A stretch of DNA of 64,000 nucleotides from Paludibacteraceae bacterium (GCA_017938155.1 JAGBCD010000036.1:1-64000), one strand, 5' to 3'. Shown: positions 17,005-25,935, numbered from the stretch's first letter. A program made the numbers and translations. Notes: generated from the sequence alone by a model not told the origin.

Positions 17005-18498
17005 TTATCCTCTACGATCAGGCCACGTATTAACAACGATACCCGCCACGGAACACATTCGACTGTGAGCTTCCGTATGCATACGTTCTACTTCATCTTT
17101 GCGCGGTAAGGTTGTATCAGGAAATATTGGATCACATATTGTTACTGTTAAGAGAGGTATATTTTTAGGTGCAAATAGTCTATATAAACCTTTTCTTGGA
17201 CGATACGTAATTACACATGGAATGATAGGCATATCATATTTATATGCCATTGTAAAGACTCCCTTTTCAAACGGACGAAGAGGCTTATAAAAATCCCAAC
17301 GAGCAGCTTCAGGGAATACATGCATCCAATATCCCCTATTGTGAAACTCATCAAAAGCTGCATTGTATTTACGCATTGCATTCATAGTTGTTGGAATAGG
17401 AACACCACCTAAGTGACGGAGAATAAAATTGTCCTTTGTATTGAAATTTGCTGCAAGCATGGGTATTCGTGTCGTTGATTTAGAGTGGAGTGTCAACATC
17501 ACACAAGCAGCATCCATCTTGAAAACATGATTGGCTATAGATATGGCGCCTCCCTTAAACTGGTCACGATAAAAATCCAAAATATGACGTCCACGCACCC
17601 TTAGTCCCATCTTAATATATAGGAAAATACGTATCAAGAAATATAATAGAACATGGTAAACTATAAAATTGCCTAACTTGAAACGGAAAGAATCATCCAA
17701 GTAAGGATAATTTTCGTCAAACTCAATATTCCGATCGTATATAGGTTTATACATACGTTCTTGGGAGTCTGCCTCTGGATAATCTAAATGAGCATCTGGC
17801 ACAAATACGCCTTGGCGAATAGCTAATCCTGAATATCGTCCACGCGCCATCAATACAGAGCACTTACTTTGACAAAAACGAGCACCTATCGCCTCTGCAC
17901 TCGCGCCATCAGTATCTACACGATCACCTAACACCAATATCTCATTAGGGTTGACCATATTCGCTATATCTATCGGATTATCAGTTGATTGTTTGTCAAA
18001 ACGACATAATATGTGTGTGCACTCAGCATACACTTTAGCAAGGAGTCGTTCCATAAGATTTTTGTTAGGCTTGAGTCCTCCTAATTCTGGTGCAGAGATT
18101 ACAAGGTCAAAATCAGCCGTTTGCAATCCTATCGCATGTAGTTTTTCCTCTATCCATTCATAATCAGAATACAACACCCGCACTACACCATTTTGTTTAG
18201 GTATAGACGACACGTGGTCGCATGACTTAATAGCCTCAACCATAGCAGGCATATACGATTTTTCGTACCACGCTTTCATCGTTTCCACATCCTTGCCACG
18301 TTCATTGGCCAACAACGAAAAGAATGCGTCATAAAAAAGCTCTTTGGAACCATAATCACAGCCCTTCATTTGTTTGCGCACACGTCGTTCAGCCAACATA
18401 TCCTGCCAATGTCCTAATTGACGCATTAGTAAACGTGGTACTAATCCGGATTTGTCATACAACGTACCATCTAAATCAAAAATTACTATTTTTGTCAT
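17005..18498 (-). CDS. HAD-family phosphatase fused to PlsC-type acyltransferase
   Basis: From ATG 18498 (MTKIVIFDLDGTLYD) the protein has 497 residues. The HAD domain (about 1-230) has the nucleophile motif D-L-D-G-T, a later Lys, and V-L-G-D-R-V-D-T-D. The second half (about 300-490) carries the acyltransferase motifs N-H-V-F-K-M-D (NHx4D, the catalytic His/Asp) and F-P-E-A-A-R (FPEG-like). Such fusions may combine removal of a phosphate with acyl transfer in glycerolipid synthesis. It is monocistronic, with a promoter at 18520-18550 back-to-back with that of the serine hydrolase gene. The substrate is unknown. In the FPEG motif Gly is replaced by Ala. Confidence 0.85.
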   Translation of the reverse strand: MTKIVIFDLDGTLYDKSGLVPRLLMRQLGHWQDMLAERRVRKQMKGCDYGSKELFYDAFFSLLANERGKDVETMKAWYEKSYMPAMVEAIKSCDHVSSIPKQNGVVRVLYSDYEWIEEKLHAIGLQTADFDLVISAPELGGLKPNKNLMERLLAKVYAECTHILCRFDKQSTDNPIDIANMVNPNEILVLGDRVDTDGASAEAIGARFCQSKCSVLMARGRYSGLAIRQGVFVPDAHLDYPEADSQERMYKPIYDRNIEFDENYPYLDDSFRFKLGNFIVYHVLLYFLIRIFLYIKMGLRVRGRHILDFYRDQFKGGAISIANHVFKMDAACVMLTLHSKSTTRIPMLAANFNTKDNFILRHLGGVPIPTTMNAMRKYNAAFDEFHNRGYWMHVFPEAARWDFYKPLRPFEKGVFTMAYKYDMPIIPCVITYRPRKGLYRLFAPKNIPLLTVTICDPIFPDTTLPRKDEVERMHTEAHSRMCSVAGIVVNTWPDRRG

Positions 18499-18519
18499 GC
18501 TATTTGAATTATTTAGGCG

Positions 18520-18587
18520 CAAAGTTACGTTTTTTTTTCTATATTGACAATAATTATTGTACATTTCACTTCTTTTTTATAACTTTG
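18520..18587. promoter_or_regulatory. Divergent back-to-back promoters with a shared palindrome
   Basis: Minus-strand promoter: TTG (18550-18548), 20 bp, TAACTTTG (18527-18520), for the HAD-acyltransferase. Plus-strand promoter: TTG (18557-18559), 20 bp, TAACTTTG (18580-18587), for the serine hydrolase. The two -33 elements are the arms of a perfect 14-bp palindrome, ACAATAATTATTGT (18547-18560), with the same -7 sequence on both sides. Confidence 0.88.
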
Positions 18588-18608
18588 CACACAAAATATT
18601 TTACAACC

Positions 18609-19610
18609 ATGAAATTACTTTCTTTTTTATTGAGCATTACCTTATCGGTTACTCAAAGCGTTGACTCCATCGTTAATCATTCAATCCAATCTGGAGAAAT
18701 ACCAGGTGCAGTAGTATGTTATGTAGAGAGTGACACCATTGCATTTATTAAAGCTTATGGCAATCGTGCTATCATTCCTACAGTGGAAGCCATGACCACA
18801 AAGACTGTATTTGATTTAGCCTCTGTTAGCAAGCCTGTGGGCGCAGGAACAGCCGTAGTAGAATTGGCTAAAGAAGGAAAAATAGATGTGGATAAAATGG
18901 TACGAGAATACCTCCCTAATTTTCAAGGGGACGCAACCATTCGTCATTTGATGAATCACACATCAGGCTTGATACCTTATTTCAATGCTTATTTCTTGGA
19001 TAGCATCTACCAAGCCGATAAAGATAAAAAGAATTACACATCTTCTCAAGCGTATTTGGTAGATAGTATCTGCAGAAGCAAACGTCTCAACAAACCAGGA
19101 GAAAAAGTGCGCTATTCATGCCTTAATTTTATCACACTACAACAAATCGTTGAAACAATCACAGGAAAGAGTTTAGCAACAATATGTCCATATTATCGCC
19201 CCGTTGAAATGCAACCCGAACAATTTACAACTCCTTTGGAACAAATCGCGCCTACCGAAAAATTAAAAGATGGCACCATCATTCGCGGACAAGTACACGA
19301 TCCTATGGCACGCATCTTAATGAAAGGAGTTAGCGGTAATGCTGGTGTGTTTATGAACGCAGAACAATTGGCCGAATGGTGTATTTATTTCATGAGCATA
19401 CCTGCACAACAACGTGAAGCTGGTTGCAATGCAGGATTATGGAAAGGCGAAAACAATAGTTTGAGTCATTCTGGATACACAGGAACCTATGTTCGTCTTT
19501 ATCCCGATACACACGATGCTATCATAATTCTGGCCAATCGTGTTCACCCAGAAGACAAAGGCAATCTCAACGACTTAAGAGAAAGTATCATTGAAGCATT
19601 TAGAAAATAG
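18609..19610 (+). CDS. Serine hydrolase, beta-lactamase (class C)/esterase family
   Basis: ATG 18609 gives a 333-residue protein with a short N-terminal hydrophobic signal (MKLLSFLLSITLSVTQS). The S-x-x-K motif is S-V-S-K, near residue 72. A Y-S-C-L-N segment stands where the YxN motif is expected, and H-S-G-Y-T-G-T near the end is the third motif. The family includes esterases, D-aminopeptidases and penicillin-binding relatives, and true AmpC resistance enzymes are a minority. It lies 25 bp before a secreted amylase gene and so may be co-transcribed with it. The natural substrate is unknown. The predicted location is the periplasm. Confidence 0.85.
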   Translation: MKLLSFLLSITLSVTQSVDSIVNHSIQSGEIPGAVVCYVESDTIAFIKAYGNRAIIPTVEAMTTKTVFDLASVSKPVGAGTAVVELAKEGKIDVDKMVREYLPNFQGDATIRHLMNHTSGLIPYFNAYFLDSIYQADKDKKNYTSSQAYLVDSICRSKRLNKPGEKVRYSCLNFITLQQIVETITGKSLATICPYYRPVEMQPEQFTTPLEQIAPTEKLKDGTIIRGQVHDPMARILMKGVSGNAGVFMNAEQLAEWCIYFMSIPAQQREAGCNAGLWKGENNSLSHSGYTGTYVRLYPDTHDAIIILANRVHPEDKGNLNDLRESIIEAFRK

Positions 19611-19635
19611 TTTTCCATCTATAATACATCGTTAT

Positions 19636-21660
19636 ATGAAAAAGAACTACATTTATCTATTCTTTGCATTCGTTTGCATGGCATGCCAGCCAAAGACCAA
19701 CATTGTGGTCAACAACCCCATCATGCCAATCCATTATTCTACCACTCCATCCCACATCATGTTAACGGATTATCTTCCTGTACTTACGGGGGAAGAACAA
19801 TTGACAATGGAGACGGACTTTGATTATTCCGTCACCAATTACACATGCATGGAGTTTGACTTGATAGGCGACAATACCTTGTCAACATTGCGAGTGATGG
19901 TAGATAGTACACAACTATATGACATCGTTATATTACCCAACATGCCTACCATCCCAGGCATGATTAGTTTAAAAGCTAATGAGGAAAGTGTAGTGATTGG
20001 ATTTACAACGAAAATTGAAGAACCCATTACACTAATTGCATTGCTCAATGATAAACAAGTTGCACAAGAGAAGATTGTGTACAATGCTGAAGAACAAACT
20101 TATACTATTCCAACAGAAGGCAAAGGAAGAGATTTCTTGCGCGTATATGCGAGCACACCATCCCATCTATTCAACGACATTCTCATTCCGCTACATGATG
20201 GTGAAGCAATTACCAATGTAAAATCGTTGACAAGACATGATGATCAAGCACAGGTATTGTACTCGTTGATGATTGACCGCTTTCACAATGGCAACAAATC
20301 TAACGATTGGAAAATGAACAATCCTGAAGTATTGGACATCGTAGATTATCAAGGCGGCGATATAGCAGGCATTACCAAAAAAATAAAAGACGGTTTCTTC
20401 CAAGAATTGGGTATCAACACCATATGGATCTCACCCATCACCCAAAATCCTTGGGATGCATGGGGTTATTACACATTCAAGAATGGTAACAAATACGACC
20501 CTAATGCACGTTTTACACGCTTCTCTGGATATCATGGATATTGGCCTATTTTTGCGACTGCTATTGACAAACGATTTGGCACCGATAGCGAATTAAAAGA
20601 ACTTCTCGCTACCGCACATAAGCACAATATCAATGTTATCTTGGATTACGTTGCCAACCATATGCATATTGACTCCCCTACCCTCAAAGAACACCCCAAT
20701 TGGCATACTGACAGCATTTTGCCTAATGGAAAGAGAAACTTTGAATTATGGGATGAAGCGAGACTTACCACATGGTTTGACGTTCATATCCCAACACTTG
20801 ATTTGGAGCGTAATGACGTATGCGAGCCTATGACTGATAGCGCATTGCATTGGTTAACCAATTATGATTTTGACGGATATAGACACGATGCTTGCAAACA
20901 TATTCCTGAAAACTATTGGCGTATGCTTACACATAAGATGAAACAACGTTTCCCCGACAGACACATCTGGATGATAGGTGAGACCTACGGTTCGCCAGAA
21001 CTTATCAACACGTATGTCAAAACAGGAATGTTGAATGCGCAATTTGATTTTAATGTTTATTTCACTGCTACAAGAGCTATTATTGGTGATGGCGATTTTG
21101 TAAATGTTGACCGCGTGATACGCGAATCATGTGCTACTTATGGAGCGCATCACACGATGGGTAATATCAGTGGCAACCATGATCAAGTACGTTTTGCATC
21201 TGTTGCCGGAGGCGGCATAAGTCTTGATGAAGACGGCAAAGAAGCAGGATGGACTCGTACGATCGGCATAGTAGCAGAAAGCGACTTAAATAATATAGAA
21301 AAAATCGAACAAGCATACAAACGTGCCTTGTTATTAGAAGTGCTCAATCTTACTATTCCTGGAGTTCCATGTATCTATCAGGGAGATGAGTATGCCGAAG
21401 TAGGAGGAAACGACCCTGATAATAGACACATGATGAGATTTGATGACCTTTCTGTTCAAGAACAAAAATTCAGAGAGGAAGTGAAAAAACTCATTAAAAT
21501 TAGAAGGGAATCTATGCCACTGCTCTACGGAGAATATATTCCTGTTGAAGTATCTAAGGATAAACTAATTTTTGATAGAACATACTTGGGCGAAACAACT
21601 CGCATCACCATTGATAGAGAACAATTGACCTATTCCATCGAACATCATCAACAAATGTAA
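19636..21660 (+). CDS. Secreted GH13 alpha-amylase-family lipoprotein
   Basis: From ATG 19636 the product has 674 residues. The signal ends in a lipobox C-M-A-C (Cys near 16), so it is surface- or membrane-anchored. After an N-terminal beta domain, the (beta/alpha)8 barrel begins near S-L-M-I-D-R-F-H-N-G. The conserved regions are D-Y-V-A-N-H (I), G-Y-R-H-D-A (nucleophile Asp about 417), I-G-E-T-Y-G (acid Glu about 447) and S-G-N-H-D (Asp about 514). It hydrolyses alpha-1,4 (perhaps also alpha-1,6) glucans, as neopullulanase/SusG-like enzymes do. Upstream in-frame codons (from 19591) are ignored because MKKNYIYLFFAF is a proper signal start. It is paired with another GH13 gene downstream. Confidence 0.9.
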   Translation: MKKNYIYLFFAFVCMACQPKTNIVVNNPIMPIHYSTTPSHIMLTDYLPVLTGEEQLTMETDFDYSVTNYTCMEFDLIGDNTLSTLRVMVDSTQLYDIVILPNMPTIPGMISLKANEESVVIGFTTKIEEPITLIALLNDKQVAQEKIVYNAEEQTYTIPTEGKGRDFLRVYASTPSHLFNDILIPLHDGEAITNVKSLTRHDDQAQVLYSLMIDRFHNGNKSNDWKMNNPEVLDIVDYQGGDIAGITKKIKDGFFQELGINTIWISPITQNPWDAWGYYTFKNGNKYDPNARFTRFSGYHGYWPIFATAIDKRFGTDSELKELLATAHKHNINVILDYVANHMHIDSPTLKEHPNWHTDSILPNGKRNFELWDEARLTTWFDVHIPTLDLERNDVCEPMTDSALHWLTNYDFDGYRHDACKHIPENYWRMLTHKMKQRFPDRHIWMIGETYGSPELINTYVKTGMLNAQFDFNVYFTATRAIIGDGDFVNVDRVIRESCATYGAHHTMGNISGNHDQVRFASVAGGGISLDEDGKEAGWTRTIGIVAESDLNNIEKIEQAYKRALLLEVLNLTIPGVPCIYQGDEYAEVGGNDPDNRHMMRFDDLSVQEQKFREEVKKLIKIRRESMPLLYGEYIPVEVSKDKLIFDRTYLGETTRITIDREQLTYSIEHHQQM

Positions 21661-21697
21661 TATTAATAATTGATTAAATAAACAAAATAAAACTATT

Positions 21698-23059
21698 ATG
21701 AAAAAATCTTTATTTTTTGTATTGGGACTATTACTCTTATCCTCATGTGCAAGCAAATGTGCAGAAGGAAAATGCGATCTCAGACACACCAAATGGGCAT
21801 ATGATGCTACAATTTATGAATTGAACACAAGACAACTTACCGAAGAAGGTACATTTGCAGCAGCAGAAGCCATCCTACCACAACTAAAAGAAAGCGGTGT
21901 AGATATCATCTGGATTATGCCATGTCAAAAAATAGGTGTACTCAATAGAAAAGGCACATTAGGAAGCTACTATGCTATTCAAGATTATTGTGTCCTCAAT
22001 CCTGAATTTGGAACACGCGCAGACTTCGAGCATTTCCTCGCTACAGCACATGAGTTGGGCCTCAAAGTAATTCTTGACTGGGTGGCCAACCATACTGCAC
22101 CAGATAGTGAATGGACAAAAAATGAAGGTTGGCACTATCGCGATAGTTTAGGCAACTTGATGGTTCAATATGACTGGACAGATATTTCAAAACTTAACTA
22201 CAACAACGAAGACATGCGAGCTGCCATGAAAGAAGCTATGCATTGGTGGATGGATACCATTGGTATAGATGGTTTCCGTTGTGATGTTGCCGGAGAAGTT
22301 CCAACAGATTTCTGGAATGAGGTAATGGGCGAAATCAAAGTTAAACACCCCGACATGTTTACACTTGCAGAGGATGAAGCAAAAGCAAAAGAACTTACCC
22401 AACAAGCATTTGACATGTACTACGGATGGGAACTACACCATTTGATGAATGGAGTAGCTCAGGGCAAGAACAATGTAAATGATTTGTGGAACTATTTTGC
22501 TAAAGTAGATAGCACCTTATGCCCTAAAGCTATCCGCATGAACTTCACATCCAATCATGATGAAAACTCATGGAGTGGCACCGAATTTGAAAGAATGGGT
22601 AATGCTACAGACTTGTTTGCTGCATTCACTTATATTGTACCTGGTATGCCTATGATTTACACAGGCCAAATGAGCGGTAATCATCATCGTTTACAATTCT
22701 TTGAGAAAGATGTTATTGACCGAGTTGAAAATGCTCCTCAACATGCTTTGTATAAAAATCTAAATGCATTCCGCAAGGCTAATAAAGCTATTTGGAGCAA
22801 TGAGATTGGTGCCGCTATGGAGCGCCTTAATTGCGACAACGAGAACATCTTTGCATGCGTTCGTCATAAAGTATGTCCTAAAGGTGGAGAAAATACCGTT
22901 GTTGCTCTTATGAATATGTCAAACGAAGAACAAACATTCACCGTAGAAATGAATGACTATGCAGGTTCATACCAATGCATTTGTGACAAGATGGTAGAAA
23001 TAAGCCCATCCTATACTATCACACTTGCTCCATGGAGTTATCAACTACTTGCTAAATAA
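21698..23059 (+). CDS. Second secreted GH13 alpha-amylase lipoprotein
   Basis: This 453-residue protein starts with a lipoprotein signal (L-L-L-L-S-S-C, Cys17). It is a compact GH13 enzyme with little besides the barrel and a C-terminal beta domain. Conserved regions: D-W-V-A-N-H (I), G-F-R-C-D-V (Asp about 194), L-A-E-D-E-A (Glu about 224), S-N-H-D-E-N (Asp about 287). It lies 37 bp after the first GH13 gene, so both are likely in one operon with the serine hydrolase. The small size suggests a maltodextrin-type amylase acting on short chains. No SusC/SusD pair is in the window. Confidence 0.92.
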   Translation: MKKSLFFVLGLLLLSSCASKCAEGKCDLRHTKWAYDATIYELNTRQLTEEGTFAAAEAILPQLKESGVDIIWIMPCQKIGVLNRKGTLGSYYAIQDYCVLNPEFGTRADFEHFLATAHELGLKVILDWVANHTAPDSEWTKNEGWHYRDSLGNLMVQYDWTDISKLNYNNEDMRAAMKEAMHWWMDTIGIDGFRCDVAGEVPTDFWNEVMGEIKVKHPDMFTLAEDEAKAKELTQQAFDMYYGWELHHLMNGVAQGKNNVNDLWNYFAKVDSTLCPKAIRMNFTSNHDENSWSGTEFERMGNATDLFAAFTYIVPGMPMIYTGQMSGNHHRLQFFEKDVIDRVENAPQHALYKNLNAFRKANKAIWSNEIGAAMERLNCDNENIFACVRHKVCPKGGENTVVALMNMSNEEQTFTVEMNDYAGSYQCICDKMVEISPSYTITLAPWSYQLLAK

Positions 23060-23092
23060 GTAACTCTGACTTATCAATAATGTTATATTACG

Positions 23093-23122
23093 AAACGTGG
23101 GCCCTATTAAGAGTCCACGTTT
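23093..23122 (+). terminator. Terminator of the GH13 operon
   Basis: An 8-bp stem, AAACGTGG (23093-23100) with CCACGTTT (23115-23122), with a 14-nt loop and a short T run. It lies 33 bp after the second amylase gene. Confidence 0.7.
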
Positions 23123-23176
23123 TGTATCCAAAACATCCGCTACCAAGGTTGCAAAAAAAAGAAATCATCAGAAAAC

Positions 23177-23218
23177 TATATTTACATTTGTAAATATAAT
23201 ATCTTTATTATATCTTTG
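23177..23218 (+). promoter_or_regulatory. Promoter with operator-like dyad for the HAD phosphatase gene
   Basis: Promoter: TTG (23188-23190), 20 bp, TATCTTTG (23211-23218). A perfect 9-bp inverted repeat TATATTTAC (23177-23185) with GTAAATATA (23190-23198), 4-bp centre, covers the -33 box. A repressor bound there would block the polymerase. The leader from about 23225 to 23351 is some 125 nt and holds a small 7-bp inverted repeat (23259-23265 with 23292-23298). Confidence 0.75.
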
Positions 23219-23351
23219 CGTAGCGAATACCGAATATTTTGGATAGTACAAAAGCTACCATCAATAGATGATTTACGACTTAACTTTAGGCATTGATGTA
23301 TTATAGATAAAAAAACGATAATATTCATATTAACTCTAAACAATATATTCT

Positions 23352-24173
23352 ATGACACGTATCAAATCCCGCACGAACATTGTTGCTCTCATTTACGACT
23401 TTGACGGTACTTTATCTCCTGGTAATATGCAAGAGTATAAGTTCATGGAAGCAATCGGAGTGAATGATAAGGATGCTTTTTGGCAAGAAGTAGATCAGAT
23501 GCGAGATAAGCACAATGCGAATCAAATATTGTGCAGTATGCGTATGATGATAGAGAAAGCTCGTGCTGCACATGTTCCTATTACACGTTCTTCGTTTCAA
23601 AATTTCGGTGCTAACATCCCTTTATTTCCAGGGGTTGTAGAATGGTTTGAGAACATCAATAAGATTGGAGAGCAGTTAGGATTAGAGGTTCGCCATTATA
23701 TCAATTCATCTGGAATGAGGGAGATGATAGAAGGAACCGATATTGCAAAATACTTTTCAGCAATTTATGCATCATCATTTATGTATGATGAAAATGGAGT
23801 CGCTATTTGGCCTGCCTCATGCATTGATTTTACCAACAAAACAAAAATATTATCCATGATTAACAAAGGGATAGAGAAGTTATCGCAAGCCGAGCATGTT
23901 AATCAGGTTATGCCAGAAAATGAGCGTCCTATTCCGTTCCAGCACATGATATATTTTGGGGATGGAGAAACTGATGTTCCAAGTATGCGTATGGTAAGAG
24001 AATATGGTGGACATGCTATCTGCGTCTATGATCCGACAAATGAAAAGAAACTTACACTTGCAAAGAAATTAAGGTTAGAAAATAGGATTAATTCAGCATT
24101 GCCAGCAAACTATCAAAAAGGCTCTATACTATACGAACATGTAGTGTCACTATTAAAGATATTAGCAGATTAG
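23352..24173 (+). CDS. HAD-family phosphatase
   Basis: The product has 273 residues. HAD motifs in order: D-F-D-G-T (about 18-22, nucleophile Asp), N-S-S-G (motif II Ser, about 117), F-T-N-K-T-K (motif III Lys), and G-D-G-E-T-D (motif IV acidic pair, about 204). A helical cap of about 100 residues lies between motifs I and II. Such soluble enzymes remove phosphate from small metabolites; the substrate is unknown. It is the only gene between a regulated promoter (23177-23218) and a 14-bp terminator (24206-24238), so it is monocistronic and probably controlled by a repressor. Confidence 0.85.
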   Translation: MTRIKSRTNIVALIYDFDGTLSPGNMQEYKFMEAIGVNDKDAFWQEVDQMRDKHNANQILCSMRMMIEKARAAHVPITRSSFQNFGANIPLFPGVVEWFENINKIGEQLGLEVRHYINSSGMREMIEGTDIAKYFSAIYASSFMYDENGVAIWPASCIDFTNKTKILSMINKGIEKLSQAEHVNQVMPENERPIPFQHMIYFGDGETDVPSMRMVREYGGHAICVYDPTNEKKLTLAKKLRLENRINSALPANYQKGSILYEHVVSLLKILAD

Positions 24174-24205
24174 TTTTTACCACCAACTTCCTTGGGTATT
24201 AATAC

Positions 24206-24238
24206 AACGAGAGACTATATTCACTATAGTCTCTCGTT
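24206..24238. terminator. Strong bidirectional terminator
   Basis: A perfect 14-bp stem, AACGAGAGACTATA (24206-24219) with TATAGTCTCTCGTT (24225-24238), and a 5-nt loop. It separates the convergent HAD gene and the rpmB operon. Confidence 0.9.
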
Positions 24239-24256
24239 ATAATTTTATTCTTACAA

Positions 24257-24409
24257 TTAGTTGAAGAACTCTTTCACTTTATCATTCTCTACAATTTCCT
24301 CTTGGAAAATGTAAGCACCTGTTTTAGGGCTTTTAACCATCTTTATGCATTTGGAGTGGTTACGTCCAGAGTTACCAGTTTGAAGGGTAGCGACCGCTTT
24401 CTTTGCCAT
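24257..24409 (-). CDS. DUF4295 family small protein
   Basis: A 50-residue open frame from ATG 24409 to TAA at 24259-24257, starting MAKKAVATLQTGNSGRNHSK and rich in Lys and Asn. It matches DUF4295, a family typical of Bacteroidota that follows rpmG in the ribosomal cluster. The position after rpmG and the basic N-terminus fit a ribosome-associated protein. The role has not been established, to my knowledge. Confidence 0.88.
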   Translation of the reverse strand: MAKKAVATLQTGNSGRNHSKCIKMVKSPKTGAYIFQEEIVENDKVKEFFN

Positions 24410-24448
24410 AGTAAAATCTCTTTTCTAATGATTAACACTTTCCTAACC

Positions 24449-24637
24449 TTATTTTATCTCTTTGTGAAGAGTATATTTTTTGAGGATAGGATTATACTTC
24501 ATGAGCTCCAAACGATCAGGAGTGTTCTTGCGGTTCTTTGTGGTAATGTAACGAGACGTACCTGGCATACCGCTGGCCTTGTGTTCTGTGCACTCTAAAA
24601 TAACTTGCACACGAGCTTCTTTAGTTTTCTTTGCCAT
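24449..24637 (-). CDS. rpmG: 50S ribosomal protein bL33
   Basis: A 62-residue basic protein beginning [20 protein letters not shown], with the family body [21 protein letters not shown] and a final Y-T-L-H-K-E-I-K. It lacks the CxxC zinc pairs, so it is the zinc-free form. It is a component of the large subunit near the E site. It sits between rpmB (16 bp upstream) and the DUF4295 gene. Confidence 0.97.
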   Translation of the reverse strand: MAKKTKEARVQVILECTEHKASGMPGTSRYITTKNRKNTPDRLELMKYNPILKKYTLHKEIK

Positions 24638-24653
24638 TTCGATTCCTCCTTAA

Positions 24654-24893
24654 TTATTCGTATAGATACCCTTTCTCAGCAGCCTGCTTAAGCGCAGCAT
24701 CCAAACCGAGTTTGTTAATAGTACGTAGACCTGCTGCACTCACGTTCAGCGAGATCCAACAATCTTGTTCTACCCAGTAGAACTTCTTGTGGAACAAGTT
24801 CACATCAAACGTCCTTTTTGTGTGACGTTTTGAGTGAGACACATTGCATCCACCCATGGCTTTCTTGCCTGTAATTTGACAAATTTTTGACAT
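24654..24893 (-). CDS. rpmB: 50S ribosomal protein bL28
   Basis: From ATG 24893 this encodes 79 residues beginning [13 protein letters not shown], then N-V-S-H-S and [11 protein letters not shown], with [10 protein letters not shown]. This is normal bL28. Upstream in-frame sequence is a leader, not protein. It is the first gene of rpmB-rpmG-DUF4295, driven from 25134-25164 through a leader of about 230 nt. Confidence 0.97.
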   Translation of the reverse strand: MSKICQITGKKAMGGCNVSHSKRHTKRTFDVNLFHKKFYWVEQDCWISLNVSAAGLRTINKLGLDAALKQAAEKGYLYE

Positions 24894-25127
24894 CTTAGTA
24901 TATATTTTAATTAATTTTCCAATAAAATTTACAGACTTAATGGTTTCGATTCCCTTCATACATCCTACAACCAATACAACGTCTGTAAAATATTCATTCT
25001 GTCCCCAACAATATCAACTTTGCCTTTATCGGTCACCACCCAACTCATTCAACACATCCATAACCGATTAAAATACAACACGATAGACCAACCTACTCCA
25101 TCAAATAGAGCATAGTCTACACGAAAA
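24894..25127 (-). promoter_or_regulatory. Long 5' leader of the rpmB operon with stem-loops
   Basis: The distance from the promoter (25134-25164) to the rpmB ATG is about 230 nt, long for this organism, whose other leaders are about 25-50 nt. A 9-bp inverted repeat TTTACAGAC (24928-24936) with GTCTGTAAA (24981-24989) lies 34 nt before the ATG. A 6-bp pair ATCGGT (25028-25033) with ACCGAT (25063-25068) lies further up. It may bind a ribosomal protein for feedback control; no known leader family was recognised. Confidence 0.45.
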
Positions 25128-25133
25128 ATCGTG

Positions 25134-25164
25134 CAAAGTTACATTTTTTTTTTCATATGAACAA
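25134..25164 (-). promoter_or_regulatory. Promoter of the rpmB operon
   Basis: On the minus strand TTG (25164-25162), 20 bp, TAACTTTG (25141-25134). A run of ten T on the plus strand fills part of the spacer. The -7 box equals those of the 18520-18587 promoters. Confidence 0.85.
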
Positions 25165-25299
25165 ATATTTTTTATTTTTTTTATATTTTTATGAAGAATG
25201 CATTGTCCATAAAATATGATACGTAGTAATTAGTCAAATAAAATTTTCATTATTTATTAGCGTTGACACATGATATGTATAGATAAAAATAAAATTTGA

Positions 25300-25318
25300 G
25301 AGGACTACTACAGTCCTC
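25300..25318 (-). terminator. Terminator of the rubrerythrin gene
   Basis: A 7-bp stem (GAGGACT 25300-25306 with AGTCCTC 25312-25318) and 5-nt loop. On the minus strand it is followed by the T-rich CAAATTTTATTTTTATC. It lies 28 nt after the rubrerythrin stop. The rest of 25165-25299 holds no gene that I can see. Confidence 0.75.
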
Positions 25319-25345
25319 CCAAATAATGATTTGGTGTTATTCAAT

Positions 25346-25882
25346 TTAGAAATTGTTTTCTTGTAATTGGAAGTATGCTTTAGGATGTTTACATACAGGG
25401 CAAAGTTCTGGTGCATCTTTTCCGATGTGCAAGTGTCCACAATTGCGACATTGCCATATGCAATCTCCCTCACGACTGAAGACAAGTTTGTCCTCTACAT
25501 TTTTAAGCAGTTTCAAATAGCGTTCTTCGTGTGCTTTTTCTACAGCAGCTACGCCTTCCATAGTAAGTGCTATTTCTTCGAAGCCCTCTTCGCGTGCTTC
25601 TTTAGCCATGCGTGGATACATATCTGTCCACTCTGCATGTTCTCCATTAACACCATCAATTAAGTTTTGTTCTGTCGTTCCTATGCCATGCAACAACTTG
25701 AACCAAAGTTTAGCGTGTTCTTTCTCTTGCGCAGCAGTTTCCTCGAAGAATGCAGCTATTTGTTCATAACCATCCTTCTTTGCTTTGGAAGCATAGTAGG
25801 TGTATTTGTTACGAGCCATTGACTCACCAGCAAAAGCTTCTAATAAGTTAGCTTCTGTTTTTGTTCCTTTTAGTTCTTTCAT
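25346..25882 (-). CDS. rbr: Rubrerythrin
   Basis: From ATG 25882 the product is 178 residues, starting [13 protein letters not shown]. It has the four-helix diiron domain with E-S-M-A-R-N-K-Y and T-A-A-Q-E-K-E-H-A, a second half with V-E-K-A-H-E-E-R-Y, and a C-terminal rubredoxin-like zinc/iron site with C-R-N-C-G and C-P-V-C-K. It reduces hydrogen peroxide in anaerobes, using electrons from rubredoxin or similar. It lies 53 bp downstream of the acyl-CoA ligase gene and may be transcribed with it. No separate promoter was seen. Confidence 0.96.
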   Translation of the reverse strand: MKELKGTKTEANLLEAFAGESMARNKYTYYASKAKKDGYEQIAAFFEETAAQEKEHAKLWFKLLHGIGTTEQNLIDGVNGEHAEWTDMYPRMAKEAREEGFEEIALTMEGVAAVEKAHEERYLKLLKNVEDKLVFSREGDCIWQCRNCGHLHIGKDAPELCPVCKHPKAYFQLQENNF

Positions 25883-25935
25883 AAATTCAGTATTTAAAAT
25901 TAACATTCATATTATTCATTTCAATCACCGAGTGA

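Noticed and set aside
18324..18608. Upstream extension of the serine hydrolase gene
   Set aside because: It runs antisense through the HAD-acyltransferase gene and the divergent promoters; ATG 18609 begins a proper signal peptide.
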